Shown here in pieces: positions 9,060 to 17,527 of a stretch of 64,000 bases of DNA. The first letter of the stretch is position 1; each line of letters opens with the position of its first letter. The DNA comes from Paracoccaceae bacterium (lineage in GTDB: Bacteria > Pseudomonadota > Alphaproteobacteria > Rhodobacterales > Rhodobacteraceae). The stretch lies in the NCBI GenBank assembly GCA_024742405.1, contig JANSYP010000001.1, positions 186,001 to 250,000 on the forward strand, read 5' to 3'. The position numbers and the translations under genes were made by a program. The notes under the pieces are model-generated. The model saw nothing but the letters and a program-made list of their open reading frames with translations. It was not told where the DNA came from and did not search any database.

Positions 9060-9314
9060 TCAGCGGGTCGCGGTGCGGGCGCCCCGGCAGGGATGTGGCC
9101 GCCGCATTGGCGGGCAGTGGGGCGGGGCGGAGTGTCCTCGGGCTGCGGGCGCGCAGCGAAGGAATACGGTCGCAGACCGGGCGCGGGCGGACCAAACGGC
9201 ACCGGTCCTGCCTGGCCCGGCAGCACCCGACGGACGCTTGGCGCCCGGACGGGGCGGCATCCCGCCACCAACGAACCACGCGACCGTGGCCGGGGTCGAT
9301 AGGGTCTTCAGCAT
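9060..9314 (-). CDS. Possible 84-residue unknown ORF between the FAH hydrolase and the GntR gene
   Basis: An open frame beginning MLKTLSTPATVAWFVGGGM with a plausible Shine-Dalgarno (GGGGGAGA) before ATG 9314. The first 20 residues could form a short hydrophobic segment. The rest is Arg/Pro/Gly-rich and looks like random translation of GC-rich DNA. It sits co-oriented upstream of the FAH-family gene with a 25-base gap. I do not recognise it; it may be only leader sequence. Confidence 0.25.
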   Translation of the reverse strand: MLKTLSTPATVAWFVGGGMPPRPGAKRPSGAAGPGRTGAVWSARARSATVFLRCAPAARGHSAPPHCPPMRRPHPCRGARTATR

Positions 9315-9370
9315 GTCTCCCCCGGGTTCGGGCCTTTGCCCATGGCGCGGCCATCCGCCGCTTGATCCGG

Positions 9371-9384
9371 ATTGGTAAACCAAT
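9371..9384. promoter_or_regulatory. FadR/GntR-type operator palindrome
   Basis: ATTGGT-AA-ACCAAT is a perfect 6-bp inverted repeat with a TGGT...ACCA core, the form bound by many FadR-subfamily GntR regulators such as PdhR. It lies in the region shared by the FAH-family gene and the FadR-type regulator gene that heads the operon, so autoregulation and control of both directions is a reasonable inference. Confidence 0.5.
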
Positions 9385-9557
9385 GTGGCGATTTGGGCAA
9401 GAGTTTGGTCGAAATTGGTCAGCGGTGCCCTCTGCGACTATAAAAATACGTTAAATTACAGATGCTTGGACTTGGATAGGCGTCCGTTGGATCACCTTTT
9501 CGCAACCAAACGCGTTGAAAGGTTGGCATTGGATGACCATTATGCTAGGGCTCGGCC

Positions 9558-10274
9558 ATGGAATTAATCGGTGAACTCGACGCGCCCCGGATCGGCGCAC
9601 TCCAGTTGGACGGCGACGGGGCACTGGTGCAGTTGCGCGCTTTCATCGCGCGCAGCGATCTCAGCCCGTTGGACCGGCTGCCCCCCGAACGCGAGCTCTG
9701 CGAAACGCTCGGCGTGACCCGCAACGAGCTGCGCAAGGCCCTTACGATCCTCGAAGCCGAAGGCGCCGTCACCCGCCATGTCGGGCGCGGTACGTTCATC
9801 GCCGAAGGCGAGCGGCCCGCCGAACAGGGCATCGGCGCCATCGCCAAGCGCACCTCGCCCCGCGCCGTGATGCGCGCCCGCTTCCTGATCGAACCGGTGA
9901 TCGCCGAAGAGGCCGCCCAGATGGCCACCCAGGAGCAGGTCGAGAACCTGATCGCGACCAACGCACAGGCCCGCGCCGCCGGGAGCTGGCGCGAATATGA
10001 GACGCTCGACAACCAGTTTCACCGCCAGATCGCCGAGGCCGCCGACAATGTCGCGCTGCTGGCGATGTTCGACCAGTTGAATGCGCTCCGCCGCACCGTG
10101 GTCTGGGGGCGAATGCGCTCCGACCGCCCCGCGCCGGGGCCCGATCACCACAGTTTCGCGCAACATGCCGCGATCCTCGGCGCGCTCTCGGACCGCGACG
10201 GGGCGCTCGCACGCAAGGCCATGCAGAGCCATCTGAGCGCCGTGGCCGACAGGCTCTTTTCCAATGCCGACTGA
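9558..10274 (+). CDS. GntR-family regulator, FadR subfamily (FCD domain)
   Basis: A 238-residue regulator. The winged helix-turn-helix is at about 20-85 (LPPERELCETLGVTRNELRKALTILEAEGAVTRHVGRGTF). It is followed by an all-helical FCD ligand-binding domain with metal/ligand-site residues (ARFLIEPVIAEEAA, then NQFHRQIAEAADN and HHSFAQHAAILGALSDRD). FadR-type regulators usually sense an organic acid and repress the adjacent catabolic genes. It is the first gene of a long same-strand run up to 19623 and has a matching palindrome upstream at 9371. Confidence 0.92.
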   Translation: MELIGELDAPRIGALQLDGDGALVQLRAFIARSDLSPLDRLPPERELCETLGVTRNELRKALTILEAEGAVTRHVGRGTFIAEGERPAEQGIGAIAKRTSPRAVMRARFLIEPVIAEEAAQMATQEQVENLIATNAQARAAGSWREYETLDNQFHRQIAEAADNVALLAMFDQLNALRRTVVWGRMRSDRPAPGPDHHSFAQHAAILGALSDRDGALARKAMQSHLSAVADRLFSNAD

Positions 10275-10310
10275 GCGCGAGATCCATAGGGACAGCGCCG
10301 GAGCCGCGCG

Positions 10311-11297
10311 ATGTTGAATCTCAGTCTCGCGACCTGGGACCATGACCGCGCCATGGCGCTCCATGACGGGCGTGTCGGCGTGGAGGGTGCGGCGCTCGAC
10401 GGCACTATCCTGCCCACGGGCAAGCTCTTTCCGATCGCCGTGCAGGAGGCGCGTTTCGACGTCACCGAACTGTCGCTGTCGAGCTACATGCTCCAGCTCT
10501 CCCAGGGCACCTCGGCCTACACCGCGATCCCGGTCTTTCTCAGCCGCATGTTCCGCCATAACGGCTTCTACGGCCGCACCGACAGCGATGTGCGGAGCCC
10601 CGCGGACCTCGCCGGACGGCGCGTCGGCGTGCCGGAATACCAGATGACCGCCGGGCTCTGGATGCGCGGCATTCTCGCCGACGAATACGGCGTCGACCCC
10701 GAACGCATCCACTGGCGCACCGGCGCGCTGGATGCGGGCGTGCGCCGCGAACGGCTCACTCTCGATCTGCCCGAGGGCATGGTGGTCGAGCCCATCACCG
10801 AGGGCGAGACGCTGCAGGATCTGCTGCTCGCCGGCGAGATCGACGGGCTGCTCGCGCCCAAGCCGCCCACGGCCTTTGTCGAGGGCGACCCGCGCATCCG
10901 CCGGCTGGTCGACGATCCCGAAACCGCCGAGCGCGTCTGGCACGCCCGCACCGGGTTCTTTCCGATCATGCATCTGGTGGCGCTGCGCAAAAGCCTGGCC
11001 GACGAACATCCCTGGCTGCCCCATGCGCTGTTCGACTCCTTCGTGCGGGCCCGCGACCTCGCCTTGGAGCGGCTCGATGAGATCTGGCTCGGCTCGGCCA
11101 ACCGGATCAGCCTGCCCTGGTTCGGCCCCGCCATGGAACGCGCCCACGCGGCCTTTGGTGACAATATGTGGAGCTATGGTGTCACCGCCAACCGCGCTGA
11201 ACTCGACACGCTCTGCCGCTATTCCCACGACCAGCATCTCGCCACGCGCCGGTTGCAGGTCGATGAGCTGTTCCATCCTTCGGTGCTGGCGACATGA
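10311..11297 (+). CDS. 4,5-dihydroxyphthalate decarboxylase-like protein
   Basis: A 328-residue protein with the periplasmic-binding-protein type II fold but no signal peptide (it starts MLNLSLATWDHDRAMAL). This is the pattern of 4,5-dihydroxyphthalate decarboxylase (Pht5-like) proteins, thought to be metal-dependent decarboxylases of hydroxylated aromatic acids. Segments typical of that group include DLAGRRVGVPEYQMTAGLWMRGIL (about 100-123) and GFFPIMHLVALR. Its stop overlaps the start of the next gene (ATGA). In this operon a decarboxylation step after ring hydroxylation would fit; the true substrate is unknown. Confidence 0.75.
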   Translation: MLNLSLATWDHDRAMALHDGRVGVEGAALDGTILPTGKLFPIAVQEARFDVTELSLSSYMLQLSQGTSAYTAIPVFLSRMFRHNGFYGRTDSDVRSPADLAGRRVGVPEYQMTAGLWMRGILADEYGVDPERIHWRTGALDAGVRRERLTLDLPEGMVVEPITEGETLQDLLLAGEIDGLLAPKPPTAFVEGDPRIRRLVDDPETAERVWHARTGFFPIMHLVALRKSLADEHPWLPHALFDSFVRARDLALERLDEIWLGSANRISLPWFGPAMERAHAAFGDNMWSYGVTANRAELDTLCRYSHDQHLATRRLQVDELFHPSVLAT

Positions 11298-12064
11298 CCG
11301 GCGATCTGATCCACGCGGGCCTGGGCTGGCCCATCGCGCTGCTGGCGGGCGGGCTGAGCTTTGCCGCCTCCTTCATCACCGCCGCCTTCGGCATCGGCGG
11401 CGGGGCGATCATGCTGGCGATGCTGGCCGTCCTGCTGCCGCCCGCGGCGCTCATTCCGGTGCACGGGCTGGTGCAGCTCGGCTCCAACGGCGGACGCATG
11501 GCGATCCTCATGCGCTTCGTGCAGACCTCCGTGATGTGGCCCTTCGCCATCGGCGCGGGCATCGGCATCGCCATGGGCGCCGCCCTGCTGGTCGATCTGC
11601 CTGAGCATGTCATCCTGATCGCGGTGGGCAGCTTCATCCTCTACACCGTTTTCCTGCCGCCGCCGGGCTTCCTGCGCCGCTCCGCCGGGCTTGCCGGCGG
11701 CGTCGCCAGCCTGCTGAGCATGTTCGTCGGCGCCACCGGCCCCTTCATCGCGGCCTACCTGAAGGCGCAGCGGTTCGAGCCCACCGCCCATGTCGCCACC
11801 CAGGCCGGCATGATGACGCTGCAGCACCTGCTCAAGACCCTCGCCTTCGGGCTCTTGGGGTTCGCTTTCTCGCAGTGGGCTGGCTTCATCACGCTGCTGA
11901 TCGCTGCGGGCTTTGCCGGCACCGTCGCGGGCCGCCAGGTGCTCGCCCGGATCGACGCGGCTCGCTTCCGCCGCATTCTCGACATCCTGCTGACCGTGAT
12001 CGCGCTCAAGCTGATCTGGGACGGCGTGACCGGACTGACAGAGGGACACAGCCTGCCGGGCTGA
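11294..12064 (+). CDS. TauE/SafE-family membrane permease
   Basis: A 256-residue integral membrane protein with about eight hydrophobic segments. It has the TauE/SafE hallmark FGIGGGAIMLAMLAVLLPP (about 35-53) and a second, repeat-related half (AGLAGGVASLLSMFVGATGPFIAAYL). The family exports sulfite, sulfoacetate or other organic anions. Translation is coupled to the preceding decarboxylase-like gene by an ATGA overlap, so it likely moves a substrate or product of the same pathway. Which anion, and which direction, cannot be told. Confidence 0.85.
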   Translation: MTGDLIHAGLGWPIALLAGGLSFAASFITAAFGIGGGAIMLAMLAVLLPPAALIPVHGLVQLGSNGGRMAILMRFVQTSVMWPFAIGAGIGIAMGAALLVDLPEHVILIAVGSFILYTVFLPPPGFLRRSAGLAGGVASLLSMFVGATGPFIAAYLKAQRFEPTAHVATQAGMMTLQHLLKTLAFGLLGFAFSQWAGFITLLIAAGFAGTVAGRQVLARIDAARFRRILDILLTVIALKLIWDGVTGLTEGHSLPG

Positions 12065-12150
12065 GCCCCGGCCCCACCCCAAGGCCGGCGGTCCCGCGCA
12101 TCCGACCGGCCCCGTAAAACCAGCGCCATATTCAACCGGGAGGACGACCC

Positions 12151-13155
12151 ATGACCCTCAAGACCACCCTGAACCGACGCCGGTTTCTCGGCACGACCGC
12201 GGCCGCCGCGGGCCTGACCCTGGCGACGCCTGCGATTCTGCGGGCCGACGATGATTTCCCCAGCCGGAACATCTCGGTCTATATCCCGACCGCCGAAGGC
12301 GGCGGAGCGGACCGCAATTTCCGCGCCTTCGCCAGCGTGTGGAAGGACAAGCTCGGCACCGATTTCGAGCCCGGCTTCTACCCCGGCGCCTCGGGCCGCG
12401 TCGGCTACGAGCTCTACATGGGCAAGGCCGAGCCCGACGCCTACAACCTCATCTTCGGCAATATGGGCCCGGAGGTCCTGAACTGGGCGATGCAGGCGCC
12501 GAGCTTCAATATCGACGACTATCTCTATTTCGGGCGCGTGGACACCGATCCCGGGGCGCTCTTCGTGGGCGCCGAAAGCCCGCTGCAGTCGCTCGACCAG
12601 ATCATCGAGACCGCCAAGACGCGGCCCCTGAACGTCGGCACCAGCCGGATGGCGCACCCTGCCTCCATCGGGGTTCTGTCCTTGGGCGAGGCCACCGGCG
12701 CGGAGTTCAACCTGATCCCGCTGGGCGGCGGCAAGAACACGGTCGCGGGCGCTGTCACCGGCGAGGTCGATTTCTCGGTCCTCACCTCGGGCACCGTGAT
12801 CTCGGCGGGCGATGCGGTGAAGACCCTGCTCGTCTTTGGTGAAAACCGGGTCGGCGCGGCGCTCGACGATGCGCCCAGCATGAACGACGCCTTCGGCACC
12901 GATCTGCCCGAAATGCTGTCCTCGCGCGCCTTCGGCATCCATCAGCGGGCCGTGGACGACTACCCGGAGCGGTTCGAGACCCTGACCAGCACCTTCGCCG
13001 AGACCTTCGAGGATCCCGCGCTTCTGGAAAGCTACATCGCCGCGCGCGGCACGCCGGAATATCTCAACTATGGTGGCGTTGATGACTGCGCGGCCTTCAA
13101 GGCGGCGATGCTGGAACTGGGCGAGCGCTACAAGCCGCTGCTGACCGGAGCGTAA
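12151..13155 (+). CDS. tctC: Tripartite tricarboxylate transporter, substrate-binding protein (TctC/Bug)
   Basis: A 334-residue periplasmic binding protein of the Bug/TctC family. The N-terminus has a twin-arginine type signal (LNRRRFLGTTAAAAGLTLATPAILRA), so it may be exported folded through Tat. The mature part has family segments such as IPTAEGGGADRNFRAFASVWKDKLG and the carboxylate-binding loop region VGTSRMAHPASIGVLSLG. It delivers a carboxylate to TctAB, encoded downstream. A strong stem-loop separates it from tctB, probably making the binding protein more abundant than the membrane subunits. Confidence 0.92.
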   Translation: MTLKTTLNRRRFLGTTAAAAGLTLATPAILRADDDFPSRNISVYIPTAEGGGADRNFRAFASVWKDKLGTDFEPGFYPGASGRVGYELYMGKAEPDAYNLIFGNMGPEVLNWAMQAPSFNIDDYLYFGRVDTDPGALFVGAESPLQSLDQIIETAKTRPLNVGTSRMAHPASIGVLSLGEATGAEFNLIPLGGGKNTVAGAVTGEVDFSVLTSGTVISAGDAVKTLLVFGENRVGAALDDAPSMNDAFGTDLPEMLSSRAFGIHQRAVDDYPERFETLTSTFAETFEDPALLESYIAARGTPEYLNYGGVDDCAAFKAAMLELGERYKPLLTGA

Positions 13156-13176
13156 AGACTTCCCCGGCAGCGGATT

Positions 13177-13208
13177 GGCCGGGCGCGGACGAGGGGCCGC
13201 GCCCGGCC
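13177..13208 (+). other. Intercistronic stem-loop between tctC and tctB
   Basis: A perfect 12-bp GC stem (GGCCGGGCGCGG 13177-13188 with CCGCGCCCGGCC 13197-13208) and an 8-base loop. No T-run follows, so it is not a classical terminator. Such structures after binding-protein genes commonly protect the upstream mRNA from 3' exonucleases or cause partial attenuation. Confidence 0.7.
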
Positions 13209-13269
13209 GACATAACCGGCACGTCTGAACAGACACAAAACGCACGACCCAAAAGGGAGAAGCACGGCC

Positions 13270-13782
13270 ATGTCCGGGCGCGACTACGATCATCGCAGGC
13301 AGATGGGCGGGGAGCTGATCATTCCGGCGCTCGCCGTCTGTTTCACGCTCTATTACTTCACGACGATCTGGAATTCTCCCTGGACGGCCCAGGTCAGCGC
13401 CTTCTCCATCGGCGGCATCCTGTTGCTGCTCTGCGCCGCGTTCTTCATCAAGACCGCTCTGCTGCTGCGGTCGAGCGAGGCGTCGCTGGGCCTGGGCGGG
13501 CTGGTCGGCATCGAGGATGTGCGCAACGGTCGGCTGGCGCTGGTGCTTGCGACCATCGGCTATGTCTGGCTGATCGAGGACCTCGGCTTCACGCTGACGA
13601 CATTCCTCTTCATCGCGATCAGCATCACGGCGCTCGGCCATGGCAAGAATGTCGGACGCGCGACCGCGACCGCGGCGGTCATGTCGCTGGCCGGCTGGGC
13701 GGTGTTCATCTGGGCGTTCGACACGCGCTTTCCGCGCGGATGGTTCGAAACCACCATGCAGGGGCTGATGGCCAATGGGTGA
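13270..13782 (+). CDS. tctB: Tripartite tricarboxylate transporter, small membrane subunit (TctB)
   Basis: A 170-residue membrane protein with four predicted hydrophobic helices (about 15-33, 45-63, 88-105 and 108-150), the usual TctB size and topology. A short charged N-terminus precedes helix 1. It has a good Shine-Dalgarno (AAAGGGAGAA). Its 3' end overlaps tctA by eight bases. TctB sequences are poorly conserved; the assignment leans on position between tctC and tctA. Confidence 0.88.
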   Translation: MSGRDYDHRRQMGGELIIPALAVCFTLYYFTTIWNSPWTAQVSAFSIGGILLLLCAAFFIKTALLLRSSEASLGLGGLVGIEDVRNGRLALVLATIGYVWLIEDLGFTLTTFLFIAISITALGHGKNVGRATATAAVMSLAGWAVFIWAFDTRFPRGWFETTMQGLMANG

Positions 13783-15289
13783 TACCGCAGCCCTTCTGGC
13801 CACCGCCTTCACCGACACGCTCGGCTATTGGTGGATCATAATCCCGACGATCTTCCTGGGCCTGATCGTCGGCGGCATTCCCGGCTTTTCGGCCGCAAAC
13901 ACGATCATCATCCTGCTGCCCCTGACGCTGGCGATGGAGTTGCAGACCGGCCTCGTCTTCATGGTCACGCTCTACTGCGCCGCGCGGATGGGGGCGGGAA
14001 TCCCGGCGATTTTGGTCAACATCCCAGGCACCGCGGGGGCTGCGGCCACGCCGCTGGACGGTTACCCGATGACCAAGCAGGGCCGCGGCCAGCAGGCGCT
14101 GGCCATGAGCTTCGTCGCCTCCTCCATCGGCGGGCTGCTGACGACGCTGGTGGCGCTGGCGGCGATGCCGCTGCTCGCCCGCGTGGGCTTTTACATGCAT
14201 TCGGTCGAGATGGTCGTGGTGATGCTCTTCGGCATTTCGCTGATCGCCTCCATCGCCGCGCAGGACATGCTCAAGGGCCTGATCGCCGGCTTCTTCGGTC
14301 TGATGATCGGCGCCATCGGCACCGATGTCGTCTACGCCACCCCGCGCGGCACCTTCGGGTTCCTGGAGCTCTATGACGGCGTGCCGCTGATCCCGGCGCT
14401 GGTCGGGCTCTTTGCCGTGTCCGAGGCCTTCATCATCATCGAAAAGCGCGTGATCCTCACGGCCAAGGGCGAGGCCGCGATGCGCAACCCGACTTGGCAC
14501 GCCACCTTCGAAGGCATCTCCATCGCGCTCAAGCGCTGGTGGCACATCATCTGGACGTCGATGATCGGGCTGGTGATCGGCGTGATCCCCGGCGCGGGCG
14601 CGGCCATCGCGAGCTTTGTGGCCTACCAGCAGTCGCGCACCTACTCCAAGACGCCCGAGCTCTACGGCACCGGCCATGCCGAGGGCCTGATCGCGCCCGA
14701 AGCGGCCAACAACGGCGTCACCTCCGGCACTCTCGTGCCGCTGCTGGTCCTCGGTATCCCCGGCGGCGCGACCGCCGCGATCATGCTCGTCGTGCTGCAG
14801 TTCCAGGGCGTGAGCTTCGGCCCCTCGCTCTTCATGAGCAACCCGGAGGTCGGCTACGGCATGTTCATGGCGATGGCCGTGGCGTACCTGCTGATGTTCC
14901 TCACCATCCTGCCGCTCAGCCGCTACATGTGCCGGGTGACGACGGTGCCGACGATCTATCTGGCGCCGATCATCATCTCCTTCACGCTCGTCGGCGCATT
15001 CGTGCCGCGCGAGTACATGTTCGACATGCAGCTCGCACTTGCCTTCGGCGTGCTCGGCTATCTGGCGCGGCGCACGGGCTACCATGTCGCCGCCATCCTC
15101 ATCGGCGTGATCCTCGGGCCCTTGCTGGAGACCTACTTCATGCGCGCCCTGCAGAAATCGAACGGCGATATCATGACGCTCTTTTCCTCGACCCTTGGCA
15201 ACATCCTGTGGCTCTGCCTCGTTGCCTCGCTGATCCTTCCGGCGTTTCTGGAATGGCGCCGCAAAACCAAGACGGAGGCCGCAGCATGA
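13775..15289 (+). CDS. tctA: Tripartite tricarboxylate transporter, large membrane subunit (TctA)
   Basis: A 504-residue protein of normal TctA length with about eleven to twelve membrane segments. The family signature GLIVGGIPGFSAANTIIILLPLTLAM (about 30-55) and the matching second-half segment GLVIGVIPGAGAAIASFVAYQQSR are both seen, as is APEAANNGVTSGTLVPLLVLGIPG. It forms the sodium/proton-coupled translocation channel with TctB. The stop overlaps the start of the LVIVD gene (ATGA), placing uptake and metabolism in one transcript. Confidence 0.95.
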   Translation: MGDTAALLATAFTDTLGYWWIIIPTIFLGLIVGGIPGFSAANTIIILLPLTLAMELQTGLVFMVTLYCAARMGAGIPAILVNIPGTAGAAATPLDGYPMTKQGRGQQALAMSFVASSIGGLLTTLVALAAMPLLARVGFYMHSVEMVVVMLFGISLIASIAAQDMLKGLIAGFFGLMIGAIGTDVVYATPRGTFGFLELYDGVPLIPALVGLFAVSEAFIIIEKRVILTAKGEAAMRNPTWHATFEGISIALKRWWHIIWTSMIGLVIGVIPGAGAAIASFVAYQQSRTYSKTPELYGTGHAEGLIAPEAANNGVTSGTLVPLLVLGIPGGATAAIMLVVLQFQGVSFGPSLFMSNPEVGYGMFMAMAVAYLLMFLTILPLSRYMCRVTTVPTIYLAPIIISFTLVGAFVPREYMFDMQLALAFGVLGYLARRTGYHVAAILIGVILGPLLETYFMRALQKSNGDIMTLFSSTLGNILWLCLVASLILPAFLEWRRKTKTEAAA

Positions 15290-16554
15290 AGCGCGAGCTC
15301 GAATTTTCCCTGTCGCGCAACATTCGCCCGCTGGGGCGGCTGGAGATCCCCGGTGGCGGTCAGGTCGTGGTCCAGGGCAACTATGCCTATGTCGGCCATA
15401 TGAAGCCGCCCATGGGCACCAGTGTCATCGACATCTCGGACCCGGCGAACCCCCATGTCGTTGCCCATCTGGACCCGCCCGACGCCTATTCCCACACCCA
15501 CAAGGTGCGTGTCGCGGGCGATCTGATGGTCACCAATGTCGAACAGGACCGCCGCCACTTCCTGCGCAAGGGCGAAAAGATCCCCGCGCTGCGCCAGGAG
15601 CTCGGTGCCGGGGCCACTGATGCCGCGATCGCGGAAAAGTTGGGGGTCGAGGAGAGCGACATCCCAGTCCTCGAAGAAGCGCAGACCCGCGGCTATGACG
15701 GCGGCGGCTTCCGCGTCTGGGACATCAAGGACCCGACAGACCCGAAACTGCTCAGCTATGTGCGCACCCACGGCTTCGGCACCCACCGTTTCGATATGGA
15801 CGAGAACTACGCCTACATTTCCACCGAGATGGAGGGTTATGTCGGCAATATCCTCGTCATCTACGATCTCGCCGATCCGACCGCGCCGCGCGAGGTCGGC
15901 CGCTGGCACAATCCCGGCCAGCATGTGGCGGCGGGCGAGACGCCCACCGGCAAGGGCTATTCCCACCGGCTCCACCACGCGATGCGCTGCGGCGATGAAT
16001 TCTGGGCCGCCTACTGGCATGCCGGGCTGCGGGTGCTCGACGCCTCCGACCTGAGCCAGCCGACGCTGCTCGGCTCTTACCGCTGGCCCGACGCCATACC
16101 GGAGCCGACCCACACGGTCATGCCGCTGGAAAACCTCATCGACGGGCGCCGCTACGCCGTGGCCATCGACGAGGAGCATTCACACCGCCCCGGACGGCTC
16201 CATGGCTTTATCTGGGTGATGGACGTCACCGACCTGAACGCGATGGAACCCATCGCCGCCTGGGATCTCAGCGAACGCGCCTGTCCCTGGGCCGGCCAGC
16301 CCGGCGTGCGCTTCGGCGCCCACCAGTACCGCGAAAAGCTCGACAGCACGCGCCTCTACGCGACCTGGTTCGCCGGGGGCCTGCGCGTTCTGGACCTGTC
16401 GGATCCGTTCGAGCCCCAGGAGATCGCGCACTACATGCCGGTGCTGCCCGAAGGGGCTGCGCCCCAATCCAACGATGTCGATGTGGGCCCCGATGGCCGG
16501 ATCTACCTGCTCGACCGCAATACCGGACTGGACATACTGGAGATGACGATATGA
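15286..16554 (+). CDS. LVIVD-repeat beta-propeller protein with histidine-rich blades
   Basis: A 422-residue protein with repeated propeller motifs (VIDISDPANPHVVAHL, VWDIKDPTDPKLLSYV, IYDLADPTAPREVGRW, VLDASDLSQPTLLGSY, VLDLSDPFEPQEIAHY), the LVIVD-repeat pattern. Histidines recur near blade junctions: residues 70/72, 162/167, 227/230/231, 276, 298/300 and 346. No signal peptide is seen, so it is probably cytoplasmic. Start and stop overlap tctA and the OsmC gene by four bases each. Function is unknown. The histidine pattern would allow a central metal site as in other propeller enzymes, which is inference. Confidence 0.8.
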   Translation: MKRELEFSLSRNIRPLGRLEIPGGGQVVVQGNYAYVGHMKPPMGTSVIDISDPANPHVVAHLDPPDAYSHTHKVRVAGDLMVTNVEQDRRHFLRKGEKIPALRQELGAGATDAAIAEKLGVEESDIPVLEEAQTRGYDGGGFRVWDIKDPTDPKLLSYVRTHGFGTHRFDMDENYAYISTEMEGYVGNILVIYDLADPTAPREVGRWHNPGQHVAAGETPTGKGYSHRLHHAMRCGDEFWAAYWHAGLRVLDASDLSQPTLLGSYRWPDAIPEPTHTVMPLENLIDGRRYAVAIDEEHSHRPGRLHGFIWVMDVTDLNAMEPIAAWDLSERACPWAGQPGVRFGAHQYREKLDSTRLYATWFAGGLRVLDLSDPFEPQEIAHYMPVLPEGAAPQSNDVDVGPDGRIYLLDRNTGLDILEMTI

Positions 16555-17066
16555 GCGACGCCACCCCGATCCGCTCGGAAAAACCCGTGCCCGCCGATCT
16601 GCTGGAGCCCTCCGTCGATCCCACCAAGAAGGCCATCGGCATCCGGCGCGTCTCTGCCCGGAACGAGGCCGGCACGCGCTCGGTGATGATGGTCCGCGAC
16701 CATGTCGTGATCACCGACGAGAAGGAAAGCAACACAGGCCCCACGCCGCTGGAACTGGCGCTCTCCTCGCTCCTTGGTTGCGAAGGCGTCATCATCAACC
16801 GCTGCGCCGATGCCATGGGCTTCAAATACTCCGCCGTGGATCTCGATGCCGACGGGGAGGTCGACCAGCGCGGCTCCCGCGGGGTGGTGGGCGTGCGGCC
16901 CTATTTCAACTCGGTCAAGATGCGCATCCGCGTCCATACCGAGGAAACCGAGGACCGGTTCCAGCGCCTGATCCGCAATGTCGAATACCGCTGCCCGGTG
17001 ATGAACCTCTACCGCGAGGCCGGGGTGACGCTCGACGTGACATGGGAGCGGGTCCAGCCCTCGTGA
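16551..17066 (+). CDS. OsmC-family protein
   Basis: A 171-residue OsmC/Ohr-fold protein. Both redox cysteines are present: the one in SSLLGCEGVIINRCA (about residue 79) and the one in VEYRCPVMNL (about 147). Members reduce organic hydroperoxides or act as accessory proteins to oxygen-sensitive enzymes. It lies between the LVIVD gene and the molybdenum hydroxylase genes with four-base overlaps on both sides. This suggests a pathway-dedicated role, for example handling peroxides or a reactive thiol/selenium centre. That role is inference. Confidence 0.85.
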   Translation: MSDATPIRSEKPVPADLLEPSVDPTKKAIGIRRVSARNEAGTRSVMMVRDHVVITDEKESNTGPTPLELALSSLLGCEGVIINRCADAMGFKYSAVDLDADGEVDQRGSRGVVGVRPYFNSVKMRIRVHTEETEDRFQRLIRNVEYRCPVMNLYREAGVTLDVTWERVQPS

Positions 17067-17527
17067 GTCTGACGCTCAACATCAATGGCACGGACCGGGT
17101 GGTCGACAGCGACCCCGACACGCCGCTGATCTTCGTGCTGCGCGACGAATTGGGACTCAAGGGCGCCAAGCTCGGCTGCGGGCTGGAGCAATGCGGCTGC
17201 TGCGCGGTTCTGGCCGACGGGGAAGTGGCGCTGAGCTGTGCCACCCCTGCCGCGGTGTTCGAGGGCAAGGAGATCGTCACCATCGAGGGGATCGGCGCCC
17301 GCGCAATGGGCGCCGCCGTGCAGGACGCGTTCGTCGCGGCGTCGGCTGCGCAGTGCGGCTACTGCACCGCCGGGCTTGTCGTCGCTGTGACGGGCCTTCT
17401 TGAGACCAACCCGGCTCCCACCCGCGACGAGACCGCCGAGGCGCTCACCCCCCATCTTTGCCGCTGCGGCTCCCACCCGCGCGTGTTCCGCGCCGTGGAG
17501 ATCGCCGCGGCCGCCACCGACCGATGA
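17063..17527 (+). CDS. Molybdenum hydroxylase small subunit, two [2Fe-2S] clusters
   Basis: A 154-residue xanthine-oxidase-family iron-sulfur subunit. The N-terminal plant-type cluster motif is GCGLEQCGCC (about 38-47) with a fourth Cys near 59. The C-terminal cluster has CGYC (about 96-99) and CRCG (about 131-134). It transfers electrons from the Mo centre of the next gene product. It starts with GTG overlapping the OsmC stop (GTGA) and ends overlapping the large subunit (ATGA). No FAD subunit is encoded nearby, as in isoquinoline 1-oxidoreductase/nicotinate dehydrogenase types, where a cytochrome accepts electrons. Confidence 0.93.
   Translation: MSLTLNINGTDRVVDSDPDTPLIFVLRDELGLKGAKLGCGLEQCGCCAVLADGEVALSCATPAAVFEGKEIVTIEGIGARAMGAAVQDAFVAASAAQCGYCTAGLVVAVTGLLETNPAPTRDETAEALTPHLCRCGSHPRVFRAVEIAAAATDR

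Larger units (their letters stand above)
9035..9557. other. Divergent control region between the FAH hydrolase and the catabolic operon
   Basis: Apart from the doubtful small ORF at 9060-9314, this stretch has no gene. Its right part (about 9365-9555) is distinctly AT-richer than its left part. It holds the palindrome at 9371-9384 plus two further TTGGTC words (9405-9410 and 9415-9420). It probably carries the promoters for both directions. Confidence 0.5.
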
